A stretch of 64,000 bases of DNA from Zhengella mangrovi (GTDB taxonomy: Bacteria > Pseudomonadota > Alphaproteobacteria > Rhizobiales > Rhizobiaceae), in NCBI RefSeq assembly GCF_002727065.1, contig NZ_PDVP01000018.1, forward strand, positions 38,739-102,738, in the 5' to 3' direction. The notes beneath the pieces are model-generated. The model saw only the letters and a list, made by a program, of their open reading frames with translations. It had not been told where the DNA came from and ran no database searches. The position numbers were made by a program, and so were the translations under genes. Below are positions 47,041 to 55,187 of this stretch, in pieces (positions within the stretch are counted from its first letter, which is position 1; each line of letters opens with the position of its first letter).

Positions 47041-47475
47041 ATGATGAAATTTGCGATCGCGGTGTCCGCGGTAGTTCTGATGGCCGGCACGGCCAGGGCT
47101 GAAGAAGATGCGCTGGCGATGCGCGAAGGCGCGATGCAGGCCAACTCCTTCGTGATGGCCACGCTGGCCGGCATGGCGAAGGGCGACATCGCGTTCGACG
47201 CCAAGAAGGTCGAAGGCGGTCTCGAAGCGATGCGTTTCATCGCCGCGACCTTCGCCAACCATTTCCCCGAGGGCTCTGGCGGTGGCGATTCGACCGCGTC
47301 GCCGAAGGTCTGGGAAGACGCTGCCGGCTTCGCGGCCGCCAATGAAAAGTGGCGCGCCGATGTCCAGGCCGCGCTCGACAACCCGCCCACCGATGTCGCC
47401 TCGCTCGGCGCGGCGGTCGGCAAGATCGGTGGCAACTGCAAGTCCTGCCACGAAAATTTCCGCATCAAGAAGTGA
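47041..47475 (+). CDS. Cytochrome c' (periplasmic)
   Basis: 144 residues. A signal peptide ends at ARA (20), giving a mature four-helix protein of about 124 residues. The single heme site is C-terminal, CKSCHENFR (Cys133, Cys136, His137), which is the hallmark position of cytochrome c'. These proteins leave the distal side open and bind NO or CO, and some protect against nitrosative stress. The diheme cytochrome gene follows 23 bp downstream, suggesting an operon. Confidence 0.92.
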   Translation: MMKFAIAVSAVVLMAGTARAEEDALAMREGAMQANSFVMATLAGMAKGDIAFDAKKVEGGLEAMRFIAATFANHFPEGSGGGDSTASPKVWEDAAGFAAANEKWRADVQAALDNPPTDVASLGAAVGKIGGNCKSCHENFRIKK

Positions 47476-47498
47476 ATGATCTGCGGGGCAGTTGATCC

Positions 47499-48407
47499 AT
47501 GATTCGCAAGCTCGCCGTTTTCCTCGTCCTGCTGGCGGTTGCCGGCGGGCTTGCCTTCTGGTTCATCACCGCGCCGAAAACGCTGTCGGCTGATGAGATA
47601 GCCGCCTTGCCGCAGGGAGACGCCGCGGCCGGAGAACGCATATTCTATGCGGCGGGCTGTGCGGCCTGCCACGCCGCGCCCGGCGCCAAGGGCGACGAAA
47701 AGCTGGTGCTTGCAGGCGGGGAGCGGTTCGTCACGCAGTTCGGCACTTTCGTGGCCCCCAACATCTCCCCGGATCCCCGGGCAGGGATCGGCTCGTGGAC
47801 GCTCGGACAGTTCGCCAACGCGGTGCTCCGGGGCGTTTCGCCGGCCGGGGAGCATCTTTATCCGGCCTTTCCCTATTCCACTTACGAGCGCATGACGGGC
47901 AAGGACCTTTCCGATCTCTTTGCCTTTCTCAAGACCCTGCCGCCGGTGACCGAGAAAGCCCCGCCGCACGAGGTCTCCTTTCCCTTCAACATCCGCCGGC
48001 TGCTTGGCGGATGGAAATGGCTGTTCCTGCGCGAGGGCTTTATCGTCGACCTGCCGGCCGACGCGACCGATCAGCTCAGGCGCGGGCGTTACCTGGTCGA
48101 GGCGCTCGGCCATTGCGGCGAGTGCCATACGCCGCGTAACGTCCTGGGCGGACCGGAATACGCCAGCTGGCTGAAGGGCGGGCCGTCACCGGACGGCAAG
48201 GGCAAGATCCCCGACATCACGCCGAGCGGCATCGGCTCCTGGTCAGCCAAGGATATCGCCTACTACCTGGAAAGCGGATTCACGCCGGAATTCGATTCCG
48301 TTGGTGGCGCCATGGTCGCCGTCCAGGAAAACATGGCCAAACTGCCGGCCGAGGATCGCGATGCCATCGCCGCCTACCTGAAGGCTTTGCCCGCGTCAGG
48401 CGGGTAG
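47499..48407 (+). CDS. Membrane-anchored diheme cytochrome c
   Basis: 302 residues. A hydrophobic N-terminal segment (about 5-24) acts as signal anchor. Two cytochrome c domains carry heme sites CAACH (Cys54, Cys57, His58) and CGECH (Cys206, Cys209, His210), with Met axial-ligand candidates in each domain. The architecture resembles cytochrome subunits of membrane-bound alcohol/aldehyde/gluconate dehydrogenases and related electron carriers. No dehydrogenase gene is adjacent, so its partner could be the upstream cytochrome c' or a distant enzyme. It overlaps the convergent membrane-protein gene by 12 bp. Confidence 0.9.
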   Translation: MIRKLAVFLVLLAVAGGLAFWFITAPKTLSADEIAALPQGDAAAGERIFYAAGCAACHAAPGAKGDEKLVLAGGERFVTQFGTFVAPNISPDPRAGIGSWTLGQFANAVLRGVSPAGEHLYPAFPYSTYERMTGKDLSDLFAFLKTLPPVTEKAPPHEVSFPFNIRRLLGGWKWLFLREGFIVDLPADATDQLRRGRYLVEALGHCGECHTPRNVLGGPEYASWLKGGPSPDGKGKIPDITPSGIGSWSAKDIAYYLESGFTPEFDSVGGAMVAVQENMAKLPAEDRDAIAAYLKALPASGG

Positions 48408-49487
48408 GACCCCTGCCAGCCGCGCGCCACCTGCCACGAAAAGGCGGAACACGATCCGGATCAGGCGCGTCAGCAGGGCGAATGCGCCCAGCGTCCACCC
48501 AAGCACCAGGGCAGCCAGTTCGCCGATCCGCCATGTCAGCTTGCTGATCCGCAACAGGCCTCGCCGCGCCTCCGGAGCGAGACGCAGCACGGCACGGAAG
48601 TGGCCCTTGAAGCGGCTGGCGATCCGGCGCAGCGCGTTCAGGTCTCCGCTGGTTTCCGCCACCGACAGGGCCGCCAGGGCCGCGCGCGGCCCTTCCTTGC
48701 CGGCGATGGCGCCGACGCTTTCCGCTGCCTCGCCGAGCAGACGGGTCTCGCGGGGCCGCATGACGCGTGCGGCGCTGCGTCGGGCCGCGACGAGATCAAG
48801 CCGTCCGGCCTGGCGGGCCGTGACGGCCAGCGCCCGGCTGTCGATGGCCCGTCTTGCAAGGTTGAGGAGATCGCCGGACAGGCGCGCGGTCAGCCTGCCG
48901 CTGCGCCGGGCGAGCTTCAGCAGGCCGGCGCCCAGCTTGGCGGGGCCGGTGATCGCGACGCTGGTGCCGCCTGACGCGATCGTGCCCGCCGTCAGCGCCA
49001 GTCCGGTTCCCGCGAGCGCGACGATCAGCGGATCGTGGTCGGGATAGGCGGCGGCCTCGCGGACGAGGTCGCGAACGTCGCCGATGGAGGTGAGATCGGT
49101 CGCGATGGCGGCGGCTGTCCCGGCCGGCGACGTCATCTCGCCGAACACGGCACCGCGCATCACGGACCCCGCGCTGCGCATCAGGTCGAACCGGTTGGCG
49201 GCCGCAACTTGCGACAGCAGGGCAGGGGACAGCGGCACGGCCCGGAATTCTGCCAGGTTTGCCAGTTCGGCGGCCAGGTCCGGGTCGTCTTCCTTCAGCG
49301 CGCGCCCGATCTCCCGTTCATAGTCGGGCGCCCGGGCTCCGGCTACGAGCGCTTCGGCGCGCAGAACCGGATCGTCCTGCAGGAACAGGGGCGCCAGGCC
49401 GCGCGCTGCCAGGAACAGAGGCACGGCAGCCGCTGCCCAGAGACAGATCGTTACTGCCAGCCACAAGACCCTGATCGTACGTGCCAA
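48396..49487 (-). CDS. Hypothetical membrane protein
   Basis: 363 residues. One membrane segment lies near residues 8-28. A glycine- and alanine-rich stretch (about 155-190) may form a helical hairpin, and an amphipathic basic region is followed by a C-terminal hydrophobic pair near 320-355. The sequence is Ala- and Arg-rich with no catalytic motif that I recognise. I cannot assign a family. The gene is transcribed toward the diheme cytochrome gene and overlaps its 3' end by 12 bp. Codon use and GC match the neighbours, so I accept it as coding despite the lack of homology-level evidence. Confidence 0.7.
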   Translation of the reverse strand: MARTIRVLWLAVTICLWAAAAVPLFLAARGLAPLFLQDDPVLRAEALVAGARAPDYEREIGRALKEDDPDLAAELANLAEFRAVPLSPALLSQVAAANRFDLMRSAGSVMRGAVFGEMTSPAGTAAAIATDLTSIGDVRDLVREAAAYPDHDPLIVALAGTGLALTAGTIASGGTSVAITGPAKLGAGLLKLARRSGRLTARLSGDLLNLARRAIDSRALAVTARQAGRLDLVAARRSAARVMRPRETRLLGEAAESVGAIAGKEGPRAALAALSVAETSGDLNALRRIASRFKGHFRAVLRLAPEARRGLLRISKLTWRIGELAALVLGWTLGAFALLTRLIRIVFRLFVAGGARLAGVLPA

Positions 49488-49550
49488 CCGCCGCTCCGAA
49501 ATTGAACTGGCGTTACGATGGCTTGAAAATGCGGCGGCATTGGGCTGGCG

Positions 49551-51050
49551 TCAGGCCTCCACCGGCGTCGGCGGCTGCGCCCGCGACGGTTCGTCATGGC
49601 CCGTCGGTGGCGCCTTGAGGAAATTGACCAGCACCGCGACCGCGAGAAAGGCGGCGATCTCGTAGATGAGCGCGCCTTTCATCGATGCGATGAAGGCCGG
49701 GTGCATGTCGGCGCCGCTCGCTTTCTGCACGCCGAGCGTGGCGAAGAAGATCTGGCCGCAGACCGCGATCCCGAGCGCGTTGCCCATCTGCTGGAACGAT
49801 TGCAGCGTGCCCGATCCCGCGCCGGCATCCTTGTGCGGCACGCCGGCAAGGATCGTCTGGAACAGCGAGGCAATGCCCATGCCGAGCCCGAGGCCACCGA
49901 TGAACAGCGGCGCAGCCATGAGCGAGCGTGTGGCGGTGTCGCCCATCGACGAGATGACGATGTCCAGCAGGCCCATGCCGGCGGCCATCAGCACGGCGCC
50001 GCCGACGAGGCGCTGACGCGGATAACGGCCTTTCAGCCGGCCGGACAGAAGCGAGGCGGTCAGGACGCCGATCGGGAACGGAATGGTGGTCAGGCCGGAC
50101 TGCAACGGCGTCAGGCCGAACCCGGTCTGCAGGAAGATGGCGAACACCATGAAGAAGCCGGCCACGCCGGAGAAGAACAGCGTCGCGATCCCCGCGCCAA
50201 GCATGAAATTGCCGTTGGCGAGCAGCGAGTAGGGGATGAGCTGCGGACGGCGCGCCGCCTGCTGGCGGCGGGTGTGCCGGAAGAACAGCGCGAAGAACGC
50301 GAAGGCGGCAGCCATCAGCGCGAACAGCCAGGCCGGCCAGCCGAAGTTGTGGCCTTCGACCATGGGAAAGATCAGCAGGAATACGCCTAGCGCGCCGATG
50401 AGAACGCCCTTGAAGTCGGTCCCGACATCGGGGTGCCCGGGAAGGTCCGGGATGATTTTCTGGCCGATGACCAGCACCGCCAGGCCGACGGGAATGTTGA
50501 CGAGGAAGATCGGCCGCCAGTCGAGGCCCATGAAGTCCGCTCCGATCAGCGTTCCGCCGAGCAGGGGGCCGACCACCGAGGCAAGACCGGCGGCGAGGCC
50601 GAACAGCGAAAACGCCTGGGCCCGCTCGCGCGGCGGAAAGATCACCTGTGCAATGGCGAGCACCTGCGGCGTCATCATGCCGCCCGCCAGGCCCTGGAAG
50701 GTACGCGCCACGATCAGCGTCTCGATGTTGGGAGCCAGGCCGCACAGCGCCGAAAACAGCGTGAAGAGCAATACGCCCAGCATGAACATGCGCTTGCGGC
50801 CGGCCATGTCGCCGAGCCGTCCGAAGGGCAGCAGGGCAAGCGCGAAGCCCAGCACGTAGACCGCGACCACCCATTCGATCTCGCTCGGCCCGGCGTGGAG
50901 GTTTTCCTGGAGGGTCGGCAGGGCGACGTTGACGATCGTCACGTCGATCAGGTTCATGAACGCCGCCGTCAGCAGCGTGAAAAGGGCGGGCCAGCGCTGC
51001 GGGTGACCTTCCATGCCGGAAGCAGCAGCGGGAGGCGAAACTTGGGTCAT
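49551..51050 (-). CDS. DHA2-type MFS exporter (EmrB/QacA-like)
   Basis: 499 residues with about 14 predicted membrane segments. Motif A is present as LGDMAGRKRMF, the first helix has the DHA2 motif LIDVTIVNVALP, and motif C is GLASVVGPLLGG. These indicate a proton-driven drug or metabolite exporter. No EmrA-type membrane-fusion gene is adjacent, so partner and substrate are unknown. It is followed at its 5' side by the YqaA-like gene on the same strand, separated by 108 bp that contains a strong hairpin (51122-51144). Confidence 0.9.
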   Translation of the reverse strand: MTQVSPPAAASGMEGHPQRWPALFTLLTAAFMNLIDVTIVNVALPTLQENLHAGPSEIEWVVAVYVLGFALALLPFGRLGDMAGRKRMFMLGVLLFTLFSALCGLAPNIETLIVARTFQGLAGGMMTPQVLAIAQVIFPPRERAQAFSLFGLAAGLASVVGPLLGGTLIGADFMGLDWRPIFLVNIPVGLAVLVIGQKIIPDLPGHPDVGTDFKGVLIGALGVFLLIFPMVEGHNFGWPAWLFALMAAAFAFFALFFRHTRRQQAARRPQLIPYSLLANGNFMLGAGIATLFFSGVAGFFMVFAIFLQTGFGLTPLQSGLTTIPFPIGVLTASLLSGRLKGRYPRQRLVGGAVLMAAGMGLLDIVISSMGDTATRSLMAAPLFIGGLGLGMGIASLFQTILAGVPHKDAGAGSGTLQSFQQMGNALGIAVCGQIFFATLGVQKASGADMHPAFIASMKGALIYEIAAFLAVAVLVNFLKAPPTGHDEPSRAQPPTPVEA

Positions 51051-51121
51051 GAAGCCAATCCTGGTCGAAGAAAATAGACGGTACGGGAAAAGTCAGAAAG
51101 CTACATAAGGCGTTTGCCGGG

Positions 51122-51144
51122 GCCGGCCAGAGGCTCTGGCCGGC
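51122..51144. repeat. Strong GC-rich hairpin between yqaA-like and exporter genes
   Basis: GCCGGCCAGAG (51122-51132) and CTCTGGCCGGC (51134-51144) are perfect 11-bp arms around one base. No T-tract follows, so it is not a standard terminator. It could attenuate readthrough or stabilise the upstream transcript. Confidence 0.5.
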
Positions 51145-51158
51145 AAACCGGCTTCGCT

Positions 51159-51611
51159 CTACCCCTGCAGACCCGCGGCCGCAAGCCCGGCGGCGAGGAC
51201 CGCGTAGCGCCCGGTCTTGGCGATCGCGACAATGGCCACGAACCGCCAGAACGGCTCCCGCATCAGGCCTGCGATAACGGTCAACGGGTCGCCGATCACC
51301 GGCACCCAGCTCGCCAGAAGCGACCAGTAGCCGTAGCGGTGATAGAAGGCCTGGGCGCGTGCCACGCGGGCCGGCGGGGTGCCGCCGCCGGCCGCCTTGG
51401 CCCCGAACCGCGCGGCCTGCTTGCCCAGCCACCAGTTGACGCAGGAACCGAGCACGTTGCCGACCGAGGCGACGAGGACGAGCGCCAGCAGGGGCACCGA
51501 TCCCGCCGCGACGAGTCCGGCCAGCACGGCTTCCGAGGTGCCCGGCAGCAGCGTTGCCGAGGTGAAGGCGGAGAGGAAGAGACCGGCCAGCAGGCTGGCA
51601 GTCAGTCCCAC
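51159..51611 (-). CDS. YqaA-type DedA/SNARE-associated membrane protein
   Basis: 150 residues with four or so membrane segments. The family pattern is visible in LFLSAFTSATLLPGTSEAVL and VGNVLGSCVNWWLGK, with the conserved FYHRYGYWSLLASWVPVIGDPLT region around the re-entrant loop. DedA relatives are implicated in membrane homeostasis and lipid transport. The start is GTG at 51611, four bases from the stop of the oligopeptidase gene on the same strand, indicating an operon. Exact function is unknown. Confidence 0.85.
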   Translation of the reverse strand: MGLTASLLAGLFLSAFTSATLLPGTSEAVLAGLVAAGSVPLLALVLVASVGNVLGSCVNWWLGKQAARFGAKAAGGGTPPARVARAQAFYHRYGYWSLLASWVPVIGDPLTVIAGLMREPFWRFVAIVAIAKTGRYAVLAAGLAAAGLQG

Positions 51612-51615
51612 GGGC

Positions 51616-53718
51616 CTATCCCGCCTTGCCGGTCACCTTCAGCGCGAAGGCATAGGTATAGGCGATCTCCTCCAGCCGCGAAAAACGTCCGGAGGCCCCT
51701 GCGTGGCCGGCATCCATGTTGATCCGGAACAGCACCGGGTTGCCGGACGTCGAGAACTCGCGCAGCTTCGCAACCCACTTGGCCGGCTCCCAGTAGGTGA
51801 CCCGGGGATCGGTCAGCCCGGCAACGGCCAGGATCGGCGGGTAAGGCAGGGCGGCCACGTTGTCGTAGGGGCTGTAGGCGGCAATCGTCCGGTAATCGGC
51901 TTCCGATGTGATCGGGTTGCCCCATTCCGGCCATTCCGGCGGCGTCAGCGGCAGCGTGTCGTCGAGCATCGTGTTGAGCACGTCGACGAAAGGCACCTCC
52001 GCGACGATGGCCCCGAAGGCCTCCGGCGCCATGTTGGCCACGGCACCCATCAGCATGCCGCCCGCGGAGCCGCCTTGCGCCACGATCCGGTCATGCGACG
52101 TGAAGCTTTCGGCGACGAGGTGATCCGCGGCTGCGACGAAGTCGGAAAACGTATTCGTCTTCTTTTCCCGCTTGCCTTCCTCGTACCAGTGGTAGCCCTT
52201 GTCCTTGCCGCCACGGATGTGGGCAATGGCATAGACGAAGCCGCGGTCCACCAGGCTCAGGCAATTGGTGTTGAACGCGGCGGGAATGGTGATGCCATAG
52301 GAGCCATAGCCGTAGAGCAGGCAGGGCGCCGACCCGTCAAGCGCCGTGTCCTTGTGGTAGAGCAGCGATACCGGGACTGTCTCGCCGTCGCCGGCCGGCG
52401 CCATCACGCGTCGCGTCACGTAATCGTCCGGATCATGCCCGGACGGCACTTCCTGCGTCTTCAGCAGCACCCGTTCACGTGTCGCCATGTTGTAGTCGAA
52501 CACTTGCGACGGGGTGGTCATCGACGAGTAGGAGAAACGGATCACATCGGTGTCGTATTCCAGCGAGCCGATCAGCCCCAGCGAATAGGCCTCCTCGTCG
52601 AAGGCGATGGCATGTTCTTCTCCGCTGGCCCGCTCGCGGATGACGATCCGCGGGAGCCCGTCCTTGCGCTCCAGGCGCACGAGATGCCGCGCGAATCCCA
52701 GCGCTGCCAGGATCAGGCGGCCGGGCACATGCGGCACCAGTTCCGTCCAGTTGGCCGGAACCGGATTGTCAGCCGGCGCCGTCATGATCTTGAAATCCTT
52801 GGCGCCATCGGCGTTGGTCAGGATGAAGAAGATGTCGCCGCCTTCCTCCAGGTCGTATTGCAGCCCGCTCTGCCGGGCGGCAACAAGCTTCGGCTCGAAG
52901 GAGGAACCGTCTGCCGGCAGGATGCGGTATTCCGACGTCTCGTGGTCGTGGATCGAAATCAGGATGTGGCGGTTGTCGCGCGTCCCGCCGCAGCCCATGA
53001 AGAAGCCCGGATCGGCTTCTTCGTAGACCAGCCGGTCCTCGGCCGCGTCGCTGCCGATCCGGTGATAGAGCAGCTTGGACGGGCGATGGTTCTCGTCGAG
53101 ACGCGAATAGAAGAAGCCGCCGGACTGCGCGTCCCAGGTGCCGCTGCCGCCGGTGTCTTCCACCCGGTCGGGAAGATCGCTGCCCGTCGCCAGGTCGCGC
53201 ACCGTCAGCGTGAAGAATTCCGATCCCTTGTCGTCATGACCCCAAAGCAGGCGGGCATGATCGGGCGAATGGTCGGCGCTCGCCAGCCGGAAATAGGCCT
53301 TGTCCTCCGCCTCCTTGTCGCCGTCCAGCAGCATCTGGCGTTCGCCGCCGTCGCGCGGCGTGCGGAAGAAGCGCGGCTGTTCGCCACCGGTCACGAAGGA
53401 GGAGCCGTAGGCAAACGGGCCGTCCTTCATCGGAACGGAGGAATCGTCCTCCTTGATCCGTCCCTTCATCTCCGCGAACAGGGTTTTGCGCAGGTCTTCC
53501 GTGTCCGCCATCATGGCGCTCTGGTAGGTGTTCTCGGCCTCCAGGTGGGCACGGATTTCCGGGTCCAGGACCGAGGGATCCTTGAACATTTCCTGCCAGT
53601 TTTCCGCCCGCATCCAGGCATAGTCGTCGGATCGCGTGATGCCATGGCGGGTATCGGTCGCGCCGTGCCTGGGGGCGTGCGGCGCGGGCCGGTCGGGAAA
53701 AGCATGTGTCCTGGTCAT
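51616..53718 (-). CDS. ptrB: Oligopeptidase B (S9A serine peptidase)
   Basis: 700 residues. The N-terminal beta-propeller (about 70-420) is followed by an alpha/beta-hydrolase domain with catalytic Ser551 in GGSAGG, Asp637 in GLTDPRV and His672 in DAGHAGASGR. The acidic EVPFVDVLNTMLDDTLPLT segment fits oligopeptidase B, which cleaves short peptides after Arg or Lys in the cytoplasm. The ATG at 53718 has AGGAC upstream and gives a family-like N-terminus. The yqaA-like gene follows within 4 bp. It is divergent from the GST gene across 204 bp. Confidence 0.93.
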   Translation of the reverse strand: MTRTHAFPDRPAPHAPRHGATDTRHGITRSDDYAWMRAENWQEMFKDPSVLDPEIRAHLEAENTYQSAMMADTEDLRKTLFAEMKGRIKEDDSSVPMKDGPFAYGSSFVTGGEQPRFFRTPRDGGERQMLLDGDKEAEDKAYFRLASADHSPDHARLLWGHDDKGSEFFTLTVRDLATGSDLPDRVEDTGGSGTWDAQSGGFFYSRLDENHRPSKLLYHRIGSDAAEDRLVYEEADPGFFMGCGGTRDNRHILISIHDHETSEYRILPADGSSFEPKLVAARQSGLQYDLEEGGDIFFILTNADGAKDFKIMTAPADNPVPANWTELVPHVPGRLILAALGFARHLVRLERKDGLPRIVIRERASGEEHAIAFDEEAYSLGLIGSLEYDTDVIRFSYSSMTTPSQVFDYNMATRERVLLKTQEVPSGHDPDDYVTRRVMAPAGDGETVPVSLLYHKDTALDGSAPCLLYGYGSYGITIPAAFNTNCLSLVDRGFVYAIAHIRGGKDKGYHWYEEGKREKKTNTFSDFVAAADHLVAESFTSHDRIVAQGGSAGGMLMGAVANMAPEAFGAIVAEVPFVDVLNTMLDDTLPLTPPEWPEWGNPITSEADYRTIAAYSPYDNVAALPYPPILAVAGLTDPRVTYWEPAKWVAKLREFSTSGNPVLFRINMDAGHAGASGRFSRLEEIAYTYAFALKVTGKAG

Positions 53719-53922
53719 GGCGTCCTGTCTGTCTTGCTGAAGGCGTGGCACCGGACCGCTGGCCGTTGCCCTGCTGCAGCCTTAATAGGGTTGGGCGAGG
53801 AAGAAAACACCCCGTGTCGCGGGCTCGAACACGGGGCCACGCCTCCGGGCCTCGCCGGCAGGACTTGATTGCGGCACGGTGCTTCGACAAGGTGATGGCC
53901 CGAACCCGCCGGAGTCTGCACC

Positions 53923-54555
53923 ATGTCCAGGATCGCCTTTTACACCAACCCGATGAGTCGCGGGCAGATCGCCCGCTGGGCGCTCCACGAGGCCGGCGCC
54001 GAGTACGACGAGATCATCCTGGGCTATGGCCCGGAGATGAAGTCGATCGATTACCTGGCCGTCAACCCGATGGGCAAGGTGCCCGCGATCGTGCATGAGG
54101 GCCACGCCGTCAGCGAGGCTGCGGCAATCTGCCTCTATCTCGCTGATGCGTTTCCCGGGGCCGGCCTTCAGCCCGACGGACTGGCCGAGAAGGCCGATTT
54201 TCTTCGCTGGACCTTCTTTGCCGCCGGGCCGGTGGAGCAGGCCGTGGTGAACCGGTCGATGGGCTGGTCGCCCGGCGACGACCTCCAGCTCCAGGGCCGG
54301 CTGGGCTACGGCTCCTACGAGCGCACCGTGGGTGTCCTTTCCGCGATTTTCGAGACCCGCGACTATGTCTGTGGCGACCGCTTCACGGCCGCCGACATCT
54401 ATGTCGGGTCGCAGGTCGACTGGGGTATCCAGTTTGGCACCATTCCGGAAACGCCGGCACTGCGCGACTATGCCGCGCGCCTCCGCGAACGGCCCGCCTA
54501 CAAGGCAGCAAAGGCCATCGACGGCGCACATATTGCCCGCATGCAGGGTGGTTGA
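53923..54555 (+). CDS. Glutathione S-transferase
   Basis: 210 residues. The N-terminal thioredoxin-fold domain includes TNPMSRGQIARWALHEAG and the cis-Pro and Glu-Ser-type region GKVPAIVHEGHAVSEAAAI. The C-terminal helical domain holds the GDRFTAADIYVGSQVDW motif, where the conserved Asp stabilises the fold. It should bind glutathione and detoxify electrophiles. The catalytic Ser/Cys/Tyr near the first helix is not obvious; Ser12 is the best candidate. It ends 10 bp from the convergent msrB. Confidence 0.9.
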   Translation: MSRIAFYTNPMSRGQIARWALHEAGAEYDEIILGYGPEMKSIDYLAVNPMGKVPAIVHEGHAVSEAAAICLYLADAFPGAGLQPDGLAEKADFLRWTFFAAGPVEQAVVNRSMGWSPGDDLQLQGRLGYGSYERTVGVLSAIFETRDYVCGDRFTAADIYVGSQVDWGIQFGTIPETPALRDYAARLRERPAYKAAKAIDGAHIARMQGG

Positions 54556-54565
54556 GCCTTTCCGC

Positions 54566-54970
54566 CTACGTCTCGTCGGGTTCAAACGTCAGCGCCACAC
54601 CGTTCATGCAGTAGCGCAGGCCGGTCGGTGCGGGGCCGTCGTTGAACACGTGGCCGAGGTGTCCGTCGCAGTCGGCGCAGCGCACTTCCGTCCGGCGCAT
54701 GAACCATGAACGGTCCTCGTGCTCGCTCACCGCTTCCGGCGCCGCCGGTTCGAAGAAGCTTGGCCATCCGGTGCCGGATTCGAATTTCGCATCGGAGCGG
54801 AACAGCGGCTTGCCGCAACCGGCACAATGGAACATGCCGTGGCGCTTTTCGTGGTTGAGCGGCGAGGTTCCTGCCCGCTCCGTGCCGTGCTTGCGCAGCA
54901 CGTCATACTGTTCCGGGCTGAGTTGCGTGCGCCATTCCGCATCAGACTTCTCGATCTTTGTCTTGTCCAC
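54566..54970 (-). CDS. msrB: Peptide methionine-(R)-S-oxide reductase
   Basis: 134 residues, the normal single-domain length. Zinc is held by two Cys pairs, Cys49/Cys52 (CAGCG) and Cys98/Cys101 ([12 protein letters not shown]). The catalytic Cys121 is in [10 protein letters not shown] and the substrate loop is ESGTGWPSF. It repairs methionine-R-sulfoxide using thioredoxin. The start at 54970 gives the usual N-terminus. It is divergent from the mrp operon over 217 bp, where both promoters must lie. Confidence 0.95.
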   Translation of the reverse strand: MDKTKIEKSDAEWRTQLSPEQYDVLRKHGTERAGTSPLNHEKRHGMFHCAGCGKPLFRSDAKFESGTGWPSFFEPAAPEAVSEHEDRSWFMRRTEVRCADCDGHLGHVFNDGPAPTGLRYCMNGVALTFEPDET

Positions 54971-55187
54971 GCTGGATCATCTCCGTTCTTGAGCGGTTCC
55001 AATCACCGATATAGGGAGCCGTGCCGCTTTTTCATGGCGGGCCTGTGCTGTTTTCATTGAATAACCTGCAACCCGATTGCATTGCGGCAAGTCGTACTCT
55101 TGCCGCGCGCCCTACAATTCCATAATTGGAGGTCAGCGGGTACCGCCGGGGAGGGCGGGCCATAAACACAAGAAACCGGAACAGGAC

